Source: UBA1081 sp964495345
GTDB lineage: Bacteria; Bacillota; Clostridia; Oscillospirales; Acutalibacteraceae
Direction: 5' to 3'
Assembly: GCA_964495345.1 (NCBI GenBank)
Contig: CAZBVV010000008.1
Coordinates: forward strand, 1 to 39,798
DNA: 39,798 nucleotides
The translations under genes were made by a program, and so were the position numbers. Shown here in pieces: positions 34,025-39,798 of the stretch. The notes under the pieces were generated by a model. That model was given only the letters and a program-made list of their open reading frames with translations, did no database searches and had not been told where the DNA came from. Every line of letters starts with the position of its first letter. Within the stretch, counting starts at the first letter, position 1.

Positions 34025-34036
34025 GTCTTTTTTCAT

Positions 34037-34066
34037 AACAAGGTGTATAATTATCACCTTGTTTTT
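34037..34066. terminator. Hairpin terminator between RHS locus and sugar operon
   Basis: A 9-bp perfect stem (AACAAGGTG / CACCTTGTT) around a 9-base AT loop is followed by a T-run on the plus strand, with a T-rich run on the minus strand a few bases out. With the hairpin at 34091-34113 it isolates the RHS locus from the operon promoter downstream. Confidence 0.7.
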
Positions 34067-34080
34067 TGTTATGATTACAC

Positions 34081-34113
34081 AAAAATCAAACAGACAGGTT
34101 GTTAGCCTGCCTG
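34081..34113 (-). terminator. Intrinsic terminator ending the RHS locus
   Basis: On the minus strand CAGGCAGG pairs with CCTGTCTG (one G-U) around 7 bases, followed by a T-rich run (TTTGATTTTT). It lies 36 bp past the last minus-strand gene of the RHS island. Confidence 0.75.
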
Positions 34114-34120
34114 CCGGAAC

Positions 34121-34146
34121 TATCAATAAACCGTCCCATGATTTTC
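34121..34146 (-). repeat. Boundary motif copy 1 (after the 165-residue protein)
   Basis: On the minus strand AAAATCATGGGACGGTTTATTG begins 3 bp past the stop codon. It is a diverged copy of the motif found just past three other genes of this island, sharing ATCA-GG-GACGGTT. Confidence 0.5.
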
Positions 34147-34148
34147 TT

Positions 34149-34646
34149 TTATACACTCATTGAAACACACCAATACATTTCTGTTTCGAAATCATAGATA
34201 AAAATATATCTGTGCCAACCTAACAGAACATTATCTTCAAGGATTTTGAACACCTCATTCGTTGACGGTCTGAGCAAACAATAATATATGTTCTCTGTCA
34301 TTTTTTCGGGAACTATATTATCCGAGGTAATCGTGAAAAACCTTTCTTTGATTTCTTCATATTCCTCTCTTGTTGCCTTGAGCCAATATCCGTTATTTAT
34401 TTCGTTATTTAATATTTTTACTTCTTTATCGTTGAGCTTGTATTCCCATATTCTGTGTTCATCAATACTTATTCCCATGACATCTGTATAGTTATTTGCA
34501 ACACCCTTAGGTGTATATACAGGAGCATTGTCGATAGCAAACCTGACAGAATGAACACACATTGTAAGTATTGCAACTAAAAGTGTTATAAAAATACAAA
34601 TACATCCGAATATTAAAAGAAGCTTTTGTGTTTTTTTGTTTTTCAT
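34149..34646 (-). CDS. Membrane-anchored protein of the RHS island (candidate immunity protein)
   Basis: The 165-residue protein has a Lys-rich N-terminus, one transmembrane helix (about residues 8-30) and an extracytoplasmic domain of about 130 residues with EYEEIKERFFTIT and WHRYIFIYDFE. I recognise no family. ATG at 34646 has GGAGG about 5 bases upstream; a longer frame would run into decayed repeat sequence. Its size, membrane anchor and place in an array with RHS fragments suggest an orphan immunity protein. No toxin tip is seen next to it. A diverged boundary motif and a terminator follow. Confidence 0.65.
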   Translation of the reverse strand: MKNKKTQKLLLIFGCICIFITLLVAILTMCVHSVRFAIDNAPVYTPKGVANNYTDVMGISIDEHRIWEYKLNDKEVKILNNEINNGYWLKATREEYEEIKERFFTITSDNIVPEKMTENIYYCLLRPSTNEVFKILEDNVLLGWHRYIFIYDFETEMYWCVSMSV

Positions 34647-34664
34647 ATTTACCTCCAACTGACA

Positions 34665-34739
34665 GATTAGACAATCAGCGGACGGTTCGGTTCTATGCTT
34701 GAAGCTTAGAAACAGAACTTCGCCCCCTGAAATAAATGT
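34665..34739. repeat. Decayed copy of the 75-bp palindromic element
   Basis: On the minus strand CAGGGGGCGAAGTTCTGTTTC, then about 12 bases, then ATAGAACCGAACCGTCCGCTG is recognisable as a degraded version of the two intact 75-bp elements (arms with GGGGACGGTTCTGTG and its complement). It sits at the same relative place, upstream of a candidate immunity gene. Confidence 0.45.
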
Positions 34740-34748
34740 TGATTTAGC

Positions 34749-34784
34749 CAATCACAGAACTGCCCCTGATTTTTCCTGATTTTT
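34749..34784 (-). repeat. Boundary motif copy 2 (after the lipoprotein gene)
   Basis: The minus strand reads ATCAGGAAAAATCAGGGGCA, then GTTCTGTGATTG, starting 2 bp past the lipoprotein stop codon. It aligns with copy 4 over about 35 bp, including the TCAGGAAAAATCAGGGG block. Confidence 0.65.
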
Positions 34785-34785
34785 G

Positions 34786-35766
34786 TCAACAAATTTGAGT
34801 TAATTCATTTGTCTTAAGATTCAAATTGAATATAGAGTTATTTGCTTCAAAATAAATACTGTTATCAAAAATTGAGCAATTACCAAAAGAATATTCGCAA
34901 ATCTTTTCTATTTTGTATGTATTAAAATTCCATTGAAAAATCCCATCTACATCAGAAAAAATCAAAGAATCATTATAAAACGTCATAGCACTTGGTATAT
35001 TTTCAAATTGGCTTACTGCAATCCATTCAACAGTATTCGTTTCTATGTCTGTAATCTTAAATACTCCACTTGTATTGCTTACTACCTTGTTCTGTTTTAT
35101 CAACGCTGTTGTTAAATCCAACGGAAAGTTTTTATAGGTTGAGATATTTTCGTTTGCATCAATTTTTAATATGTCATCATTGTTACTGTCAACGTATAAT
35201 GAATTATTAAAAAACTGAAATTGAGTACAATATTTAACAATATTAATATATTCATTGTCAACTTTTTTGAAAATTGAAAAAAACGGTTCTCCCTGCCCGG
35301 GAATAGTTGTTGTTGCCACAATAAAAATATCATCTTGGATAAAGAATGGGTTGATGCTCGATATATTGTACTCAGATTGCAATTCCGGTGTAATTTTACT
35401 TATCTTGCCCGTTTTAAAATTTAGTAAGTGATAAGACAAATAATCATCTGACCATAGAAAACAAATATTTTCATTATCAACAGGTTTCAATATTGAAACA
35501 TCATTATTTGTCTGATATTTTTTTATCAGCAAATTTGTATCTTTTTCAAATATAGCAATTTCGTCATTGGCGGTTGTTTTATTGTGACAAATTGCAACAA
35601 TATATTTTCCATACGAACAAACCGGTCCGGAAAAGTTTATATCAATTTCATCATCTTTTCTTAATGTAACTTCTTCAAGTGAGTCATTAGATTGACACGC
35701 TGAAAAAAACACAAGTATAAACACTGAAAGAAATACTAAACAGCTTTTTTTATTAAAGAAAAACAT
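34786..35766 (-). CDS. Putative lipoprotein with propeller-like repeats
   Basis: The 326-residue protein starts MFFFNKKSCLVFLSVFILVF with lipobox FSAC, so it is probably lipid-anchored on the outer face of the membrane. The rest shows repeated beta-strand blades (for example GPVCSYGKYIVAICHN, NNSLYVDSNNDDILKI, NDSLIFSDVDGIFQWN, DNSIYFEANNSIFNLN), consistent with a six- or seven-bladed propeller. Function is unknown. GAGGTG lies 7 bases before ATG at 35766; the longer frame runs into the 75-bp repeat. It sits between an RHS-core fragment and a boundary motif, the place held by immunity-like genes in the neighbouring modules. Confidence 0.7.
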   Translation of the reverse strand: MFFFNKKSCLVFLSVFILVFFSACQSNDSLEEVTLRKDDEIDINFSGPVCSYGKYIVAICHNKTTANDEIAIFEKDTNLLIKKYQTNNDVSILKPVDNENICFLWSDDYLSYHLLNFKTGKISKITPELQSEYNISSINPFFIQDDIFIVATTTIPGQGEPFFSIFKKVDNEYINIVKYCTQFQFFNNSLYVDSNNDDILKIDANENISTYKNFPLDLTTALIKQNKVVSNTSGVFKITDIETNTVEWIAVSQFENIPSAMTFYNDSLIFSDVDGIFQWNFNTYKIEKICEYSFGNCSIFDNSIYFEANNSIFNLNLKTNELTQIC

Positions 35767-35795
35767 ATCAAGCACCTCATACTTTCGGAAGAAAT

Positions 35796-35870
35796 AAGAC
35801 AGGGGACGGTTCTGTGTATTATGTTTATTTTTTATCAAGAGAGAAAGGACACAGAACCGTCCCCTGTCTT
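35796..35870. repeat. 75-bp palindromic element, copy A
   Basis: Perfect 22-bp inverted arms (35796-35817 and 35849-35870) beginning AAGACAGGGGACGGTTCTGTG enclose a 31-base loop with ATCAAGAGAGAAAGG. Copy B at 37025-37099 is the same length and nearly identical. GGGGACGGTTC palindromes of this kind accompany REP-associated tyrosine transposases in many bacteria, as I recall; no such transposase is in the window. It interrupts an RHS-core fragment and supplies its stop codon. Confidence 0.85.
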
Positions 35871-36050
35871 TTTTGTAGAAGTATTTGTTTTTACGGAATC
35901 AACGGTTATCTCTTTGCTTTCAGTTCGTCTGAACCAGTCTGTTGTGACGGATATATCAACATCACTGCTGATTGAATACTCAATTTCATCTTCTGTAACG
36001 ACTGTAGAATTTGAAAATGCTTTTGTCGATACTGTTTTGCCTGTTACCTG
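35835..36050 (-). pseudogene. RHS-core fragment ending in repeat-encoded tail
   Basis: From 36050 the minus strand is open for 71 codons and reads QVTGKTVSTKAFSNS, then EDEIEYSISSDVDISVTTDW, then RRTESKEITVDSV, and ends KKTGDGSVSFLS-stop inside palindromic copy A. The Thr/Ser/Val-rich beta character resembles the RHS repeats of the large gene at the right end. No start codon or ribosome-binding site is evident, so it is a remnant. The tail is identical to that of the other RHS fragment. Confidence 0.6.
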
Positions 36051-36055
36051 ATTTT

Positions 36056-36094
36056 GGCAGGACAGAGAGGAGCTGCAAAGCCCTCTCCGCCCCG
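36056..36094. repeat. GGCGGAGAGGG hairpin, copy 1
   Basis: On the minus strand CGGGGCGGAGAGGG, GCTTTGCAGCT and CCTCTCTGTCC form a GC-rich hairpin. The same pattern, with a different loop, stands at 37307-37344. Both lie directly upstream of an RHS fragment, so this marks the entry side of each module. Confidence 0.6.
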
Positions 36095-36130
36095 TAATTT
36101 AGATTTTCAATAAATCACTTTTTCAGCGGT

Positions 36131-36153
36131 TTCGAACCGTCCCGTAATTTTCA
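36131..36153 (-). repeat. Boundary motif copy 3 (after the 225-residue protein)
   Basis: On the minus strand AAAATTACGGGACGGTTCG follows the stop codon within 3 bp. It shares the GGGACGGTT core with the other copies but is more diverged. Confidence 0.5.
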
Positions 36154-36155
36154 TT

Positions 36156-36833
36156 TTAGTAAATTCCGGAGTCATCCTCAGATAATATATTGCTGTAGAT
36201 TAATTGATACATTGGAAAATCTGAATAATCAACCCAAATAGTATAATTATTGTTTAACATTTCGATGCCGCAATTTATTAAAAGGTTATCTATATCTTCG
36301 CCTGTTTCTATGCAATCGAAGATATTTGATATTGTTTCTTTTTCAGATATACTTTTTGTATACCCGGAACTTGGATATTGTAAAGGGGCAAATACTATTA
36401 AAATCTGTCGGATATTATTTTGGTTATAGTTCGGCTCAATCATATTATCCGAATAATATGTAGCATAAAAACCGAAACTATTAGTTTCCATAGTTATTAT
36501 ATATCCATAAGGATCATCGATTGATTCATAAACAGCATAATCTCTTAAAACGGCAAGAATAATATTGCGTGATGTTTCTATGTGATATGCTTTATCTGTA
36601 TTTATCCCTTTAAAATGATATTTTTCAGAATCAAAGCAAAAATCCAAATCAATCGGGTAGTAATTACCGTTTAATGTAATATTTCCATTGTCCGAATAAC
36701 CGGTATCAAGTGTTTTTAGTGCATTATAATCATCTATACGCATAACAACTAAAATTGAGATAACAAGGAATATAATTATAAAAAATACTATAGGTATGGC
36801 GATTAACAGTTTGTAAATGGTTTTATCTTTCAT
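36156..36833 (-). CDS. Membrane-anchored protein paired with an orphan RHS tip (candidate immunity protein)
   Basis: The 225-residue protein has one N-terminal transmembrane helix (about residues 8-30: LLIAIPIVFFIIIFLVISILVV, split around position 20) and an extracytoplasmic domain of about 190 residues. No known family is recognised. ATG at 36833 has TAGGAGGC upstream, in which the TAG is the stop codon of the orphan tip fragment. That arrangement is typical of a toxin followed directly by its immunity gene. A diverged boundary motif follows its stop codon. Protecting against the adjacent tip is inferred from position alone. Confidence 0.7.
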   Translation of the reverse strand: MKDKTIYKLLIAIPIVFFIIIFLVISILVVMRIDDYNALKTLDTGYSDNGNITLNGNYYPIDLDFCFDSEKYHFKGINTDKAYHIETSRNIILAVLRDYAVYESIDDPYGYIITMETNSFGFYATYYSDNMIEPNYNQNNIRQILIVFAPLQYPSSGYTKSISEKETISNIFDCIETGEDIDNLLINCGIEMLNNNYTIWVDYSDFPMYQLIYSNILSEDDSGIY

Positions 36834-36846
36834 AAGTAAAAGCCTC

Positions 36847-37023
36847 CTACATACACATATTCCAATTTTCATTAGCGATTATGTCTCGATAAGTTCCATG
36901 AAAATAAGGATCGTATTTTGTATTTAAATATTCCGTCCTAATTCCATAAAGATAATCAAAACCAATTGCTTGTACTAAATTGTAAACATCATATTCTGCG
37001 ATGTCAATTTGTTTACAAAAACA
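36847..37023 (-). pseudogene. Orphan RHS toxin-tip fragment
   Basis: An open frame with no start of its own emerges from palindromic copy B and runs 58 codons to TAG (36847-36849): KQIDIAEYDVYNLVQAIGF, DYLYGIRTEYLNTKYDP, YFHGTYRDIIANENWNMCM. The peptide is rich in aromatic residues and looks like the C-terminal end of a folded domain, unlike the repeat DNA around it. The TAG overlaps the GGAGG of the 225-residue gene. I take it as a displaced toxin C-terminus cut off from its RHS core. No toxin family is recognised. Confidence 0.6.
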
Positions 37024-37024
37024 T

Positions 37025-37099
37025 AAGACAGGGGACGGTTCTATGTCTTATGTTTATTTTTCATCAAGAGAGAAAGGACACAGAACCGTCCCCTGTCTT
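37025..37099. repeat. 75-bp palindromic element, copy B
   Basis: The arms are 22 bp (37025-37046 and 37078-37099) with one mismatch, and the loop differs from copy A at only two positions. The left side is enlarged by a nested ACATAAGAC/GTCTTATGT repeat. Position relative to its RHS fragment is the same as for copy A. Confidence 0.85.
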
Positions 37100-37306
37100 T
37101 TTCAGCTGATTACCCCACTCGTCATAAGTGAAATTATATGAAAATCCGTTATGGGTAATTGATGTTACACGGTCATTGGTGTATGTGTACTGATTTGACA
37201 TTGATGTGCCGTTTACAAGTCCGCTTACCTGCTGTGATAATTCAATAAGATTGCCCATTGAATCGTAATCGAAATTGACCGTTGACGCACCGCTTGTCAT
37301 TGAATC
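37064..37306 (-). pseudogene. RHS/YD-repeat core fragment ending in repeat-encoded tail
   Basis: The minus strand reads MTSGASTVNFDYDSMGNLIE, then NQYTYTNDRVTSITHNGFSY, then NFTYDEWGNQL, followed by KKTGDGSVSFLS-stop inside copy B. YDSMGNL and YDEWGNQL are classic YD repeats. The 78-codon frame has an ATG at 37300 but no ribosome-binding site. It is a displaced piece of an RHS core fused to the palindromic element, and the reading frame enters the element in the same phase as in the fragment at 35835-36050. Confidence 0.75.
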
Positions 37307-37344
37307 GAGGAGAACGGGAGAGGACCAGCATATCCCTCTCCGCC
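37307..37344. repeat. GGCGGAGAGGG hairpin, copy 2
   Basis: On the minus strand GGCGGAGAGGG, ATATGCTGGT and CCTCTCCCGTTCTCC form a hairpin homologous to 36056-36094. It lies immediately upstream of the YD-repeat fragment. Confidence 0.6.
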
Positions 37345-37379
37345 AAGATTATAATTGACAATAATCAAAATGTGTCGTC

Positions 37380-37417
37380 AATCACAAAACCGTCCCCTGA
37401 TTTTTTCCTGATTTTTT
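37380..37417 (-). repeat. Boundary motif copy 4 (after the RHS-linked small membrane protein)
   Basis: The minus strand reads AAATCAGGAAAAAATCAGGG, then GACGGTTTTGTGATTG, starting within 5 bp past the stop codon. It is the fullest copy and aligns with copy 2. Confidence 0.65.
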
Positions 37418-37421
37418 TAAA

Positions 37422-37700
37422 TCAAAAAATAAATAAAATAAAAATATCAGTTAAGACTGTAATAACAAGGAGAAAAACAGTTATTGTTGTGATAATAATT
37501 TTTTCTTTTTTAGATTTTTTTCGTTCGGTTTTTATTATACTTATTGGTATTGCAGATATCATGATAATTTCAGTTAAAGTTCTATAAACAAATCCGTTTG
37601 ACATTGTTCTTGAAATGTGAATACATGCAAATATAAACTGAAAAACAAGTGCAACACAAAGCAACAAAATATCAAATCTGTTTAATTGCTTGTTATCCAT
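37422..37700 (-). CDS. Small multi-pass membrane protein overlapping the RHS gene (candidate immunity protein)
   Basis: The 92-residue protein is mostly hydrophobic, with about three membrane helices (near residues 10-28, 38-55 and 65-90) and a Lys-rich loop (TERKKSKKEK). ATG at 37700 lies inside the 3' end of the RHS gene (19-bp overlap, different frame), so it should be made by translational coupling. Position and size fit an immunity protein for the RHS tip. A membrane location would fit a tip that carries a hydrophobic hairpin. No named family is recognised. Confidence 0.7.
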   Translation of the reverse strand: MDNKQLNRFDILLLCVALVFQFIFACIHISRTMSNGFVYRTLTEIIMISAIPISIIKTERKKSKKEKIIITTITVFLLVITVLTDIFILFIF

Positions 37701-39798
37701 GATCCACAATATCCTTCTTCACCATACATAGTTCCTCCTGACCATTTATCAACAAAATAGTATGTTTGCCCCTGTGATATACATTCGGTCAATACGATAC
37801 CACTAGAATGTTTTCCGGTATTTTTATCATATCCTGATTTTTCAGTTATTTCATCCAAGGTGGATGCTTTGAAATCTATAGGATCTCCAAAAAAGGTTAT
37901 AGCAGTAGAAATTATAGATATGGCTATGTTTACCATTTCCGGTAAAAATATTGAAATAGCAACAGAGCTAACAGATATTAAACCATTCATTATATTTGTT
38001 TGATAATCAAGAAATTTAGAGTTGCCAACATATTCATATAAAACTGATACATTTTCTTTACTAACATACCATTTTTTTTGATATAACATCGTGTAAATTG
38101 GAATTGGTGTTCCTGAATCAGCTTTCCATATTGCACCATCTGTATTATAGTATACATCTATATGTTGTGCTATCTTACAAGTGACTGCAGTTTTTTTTGG
38201 CATAGATATATGTATAATGTATGTGTTTAGGTAATGATTCTTCGCAACATAGTATACATTATTTGATGTGGTTTCGTAAATTTTTGATTTTCCAAAAGTC
38301 GTTTTTTTGTAAACCGTTACTGTTGCATTTGTGGTTGTGGAAATATTAATATCTGTTGCACCTGCAACTTTGCACGAATACCAACAATCGAATGCGGTTG
38401 CTGTTTTGGATACGCCATTAGTAAGTTCGTAAGGTGATTTTTCAGAGCCGACAGAAGATTTTGAAAAAACTGCAGAGATGCTTTGAATTATGCGTGTAAA
38501 TAGATTTAGTATTTTTGCTATTGCATTTAATGCTTCCCCTGTGGGGTCAACAAACATCACCGGGTTATTGTTGCAATAGGCGTACATATTCGTGCCGAGA
38601 ACACCGGTCTCTGTATCGGTATGTTTATCCGCATTAAGAAATCTGCCGAGCTGTGGGACATAGAAGCGAGAGCCGAGGTAGTAAGTATATTCACCGCCGA
38701 GGTTTGTATACAAATATTCCCTATACAGTAACGGTGAGAAAACAATTGCGAATATCGCTTTGACTGCAGCTCCAATACTGCCATCGGTTATAAGCTGCAC
38801 ATTACCGTAGGCATCATATGTAATATCAGCTAACAGTTCACCGGTTTCTGCATCGATAATTCCGGTTATGTTTCCTTGCAGATCCTTACGGTACAGGTAG
38901 GTTTTATATTCTGTCAGAGTATCTAACTCGTACGTATATAGGGTATATCCTTGCACTTGGTCTTCTGCATCGTAAATAAGGCGTGATATGTAGCCCGACA
39001 GACCACCCTCAAAGGATACAATATTCCTTGATATGAGCTTGTCGCCGTCCCATGAATACAGGTAGCACCCCTCGGTAGTGTCTGAACCCTCTTCGTATAT
39101 TTCTATTTTGGTCAGATAACCGTTTTCGTTATAATAATACTTACATAAGTCGTTGTCTTCTGTTGTTGCACTTTCAAGCTGTCTGCCGGCTGTCCATGTG
39201 TATTCACGACCGTTGTACCCGGTAACATTCCCCATCATATCGTATGACAGATATGTACTTATTTGTGTTTTTCCGTTTTTTGTGTAAGTGTAACCTGCAA
39301 GAATATCATTCCACAGCTCTTGCTCATATGTGTATGAATGTACGGCATTTGGCGTCATATCCCCTGTTATTTCGAGGAAAGAAAATGTTTCTTCGTCTTC
39401 GCTTCCCAAAGCAAGGTCATATTCTTTTTTTGAACGAATATTTCCGCCTGCATCATACGCATAAAGTATTGTTTTTGACTGTTCAAAAATATCCTCACGG
39501 ACAAGCTGACCGGCTTCATCATATTCGTAATGATAATATGGAATTAGCACCTGTTCGCCGTCAATATCATAATATCGGGATATTGTTGTTATATTACCCG
39601 ATTCGTCATATTCGTAGTAGTCTGTTCTGTCATAAGTATAGTCCGCAGACTCAAAATATGATGAATGTGAGGTTATTTTTGTTGATGCGGTGGTGTCGGT
39701 GTCGGCATAGGTGTAGTTGTATTCGCCGACAACAGAATATTCAGATGTTTCTTCTGTTTCAACGGTTGTTTTTAGCGTATCAATATCAATTGTTTTGC
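37682..39798 (-). CDS. RHS/YD-repeat polymorphic toxin, 5' end outside the window
   Basis: The frame is open from the right edge (first whole codon at 39796) for about 704 residues, so the N-terminus is missing. YD repeats are frequent (YEYDESGNITTI, YEYDEAGQLVRE, YDAGGNIRSK, YDMMGNVTGYNG, YRKDLQGNITGI, YDAYGNVQL). The core ends in the RHS signature YYLGSRFYVPQLGRFLNADK, then NMYAYCNNNPVMFVDPTGE (ending near 38534). The following 284 residues are the variable tip: a Thr-rich beta region, then a hydrophobic hairpin (LISVSSVAISIFLPEMVNIA and beyond, about 37890-37985) and a short C-terminal domain ending GEEGYCGSWITSN. In the family the core forms a shell around the tip. The tip's activity is unknown; membrane damage is one possibility. 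A candidate immunity gene overlaps its stop. Confidence 0.9.
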   Translation of the reverse strand, partial: KTIDIDTLKTTVETEETSEYSVVGEYNYTYADTDTTASTKITSHSSYFESADYTYDRTDYYEYDESGNITTISRYYDIDGEQVLIPYYHYEYDEAGQLVREDIFEQSKTILYAYDAGGNIRSKKEYDLALGSEDEETFSFLEITGDMTPNAVHSYTYEQELWNDILAGYTYTKNGKTQISTYLSYDMMGNVTGYNGREYTWTAGRQLESATTEDNDLCKYYYNENGYLTKIEIYEEGSDTTEGCYLYSWDGDKLISRNIVSFEGGLSGYISRLIYDAEDQVQGYTLYTYELDTLTEYKTYLYRKDLQGNITGIIDAETGELLADITYDAYGNVQLITDGSIGAAVKAIFAIVFSPLLYREYLYTNLGGEYTYYLGSRFYVPQLGRFLNADKHTDTETGVLGTNMYAYCNNNPVMFVDPTGEALNAIAKILNLFTRIIQSISAVFSKSSVGSEKSPYELTNGVSKTATAFDCWYSCKVAGATDINISTTTNATVTVYKKTTFGKSKIYETTSNNVYYVAKNHYLNTYIIHISMPKKTAVTCKIAQHIDVYYNTDGAIWKADSGTPIPIYTMLYQKKWYVSKENVSVLYEYVGNSKFLDYQTNIMNGLISVSSVAISIFLPEMVNIAISIISTAITFFGDPIDFKASTLDEITEKSGYDKNTGKHSSGIVLTECISQGQTYYFVDKWSGGTMYGEEGYCGSWITSN

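Noticed and set aside
35821..36051. 76-codon plus-strand open frame
   Set aside because: It starts in the loop of the 75-bp palindrome and is the antisense of the RHS fragment, whose minus-strand reading makes better sense.
34120..37420. CRISPR array
   Set aside because: The repeats here are few, unevenly spaced and of several kinds, with genes between them, and no cas gene is present.

Overview
The window looks like a draft chromosome scaffold from a gut-type Clostridia (Firmicutes; an Oscillospirales/Ruminococcaceae-like lineage is my best guess). The base composition is AT-rich, Shine-Dalgarno sites are strong GGAGG-type, promoters are near-consensus sigma-A (TTGACA, 17 bp, TATAAT), and ClpE-, ThyX-, Hsp33- and YerC-type genes are present. 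Glycoside hydrolases and small palindromic repeats are abundant. A run of exactly 100 N (23882-23981) marks an assembly gap inside a gene.

Layout. 0-2.5 kb: glpK (minus), then a 153-bp inverted-repeat element whose two ends carry outward-facing -35 boxes, then a phage-type helix-turn-helix gene under a consensus promoter overlapped by a LexA-type box. 2.5-8.2 kb: a five-gene minus-strand operon, thyX (two-domain) > yerC/trpR-like > SAM methyltransferase > hslO > clpE. 8.3-9.4 kb: a membrane-anchored WG-repeat protein. 9.6-11.4 kb: a Gfo/Idh/MocA oxidoreductase fused to a GNAT acetyltransferase. 11.6-14.2 kb: a divergent ftsH/tetR pair with a 14-bp direct repeat in each leader. 14.4-22.9 kb: a minus-strand operon, lacZ (GH2) > GNAT-GH78 fusion > zinc-ribbon membrane protein > DUF2207-like protein > glutamate formiminotransferase. 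23.1-24.7 kb: a gapped RlmD-type RNA methyltransferase, a palindromic repeat and a decayed GNAT gene. 24.7-28.5 kb: a GH36 alpha-galactosidase translationally coupled to two glycosyltransferases. 28.6-30.1 kb: araA. 30.3-34.0 kb: a minus-strand operon of one Gfo/Idh/MocA dehydrogenase and three TIM-barrel sugar isomerases/epimerases.

34.0-39.8 kb is the most unusual region. It is a minus-strand RHS/YD-repeat polymorphic-toxin locus that enters from the right edge of the window. The RHS protein ends in a variable tip overlapping a small membrane protein (candidate immunity). Downstream come further modules: short RHS-core fragments, two 75-bp palindromic elements that give both core fragments the same C-terminal tail, an orphan tip fragment, and three more membrane-anchored proteins. 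The 3' end of each of the four candidate immunity genes is followed by a diverged copy of the same GGGGACGGTT-type motif. It reads as an array of displaced tip/immunity cassettes bounded by repeats, ended by two hairpin terminators.

Most of the rest serves uptake-side sugar use (glycerol, beta- and alpha-galactosides, rhamnosides, arabinose, keto-sugar chemistry) plus protein quality control (ClpE, Hsp33, FtsH). I found no tRNA, rRNA or CRISPR array.
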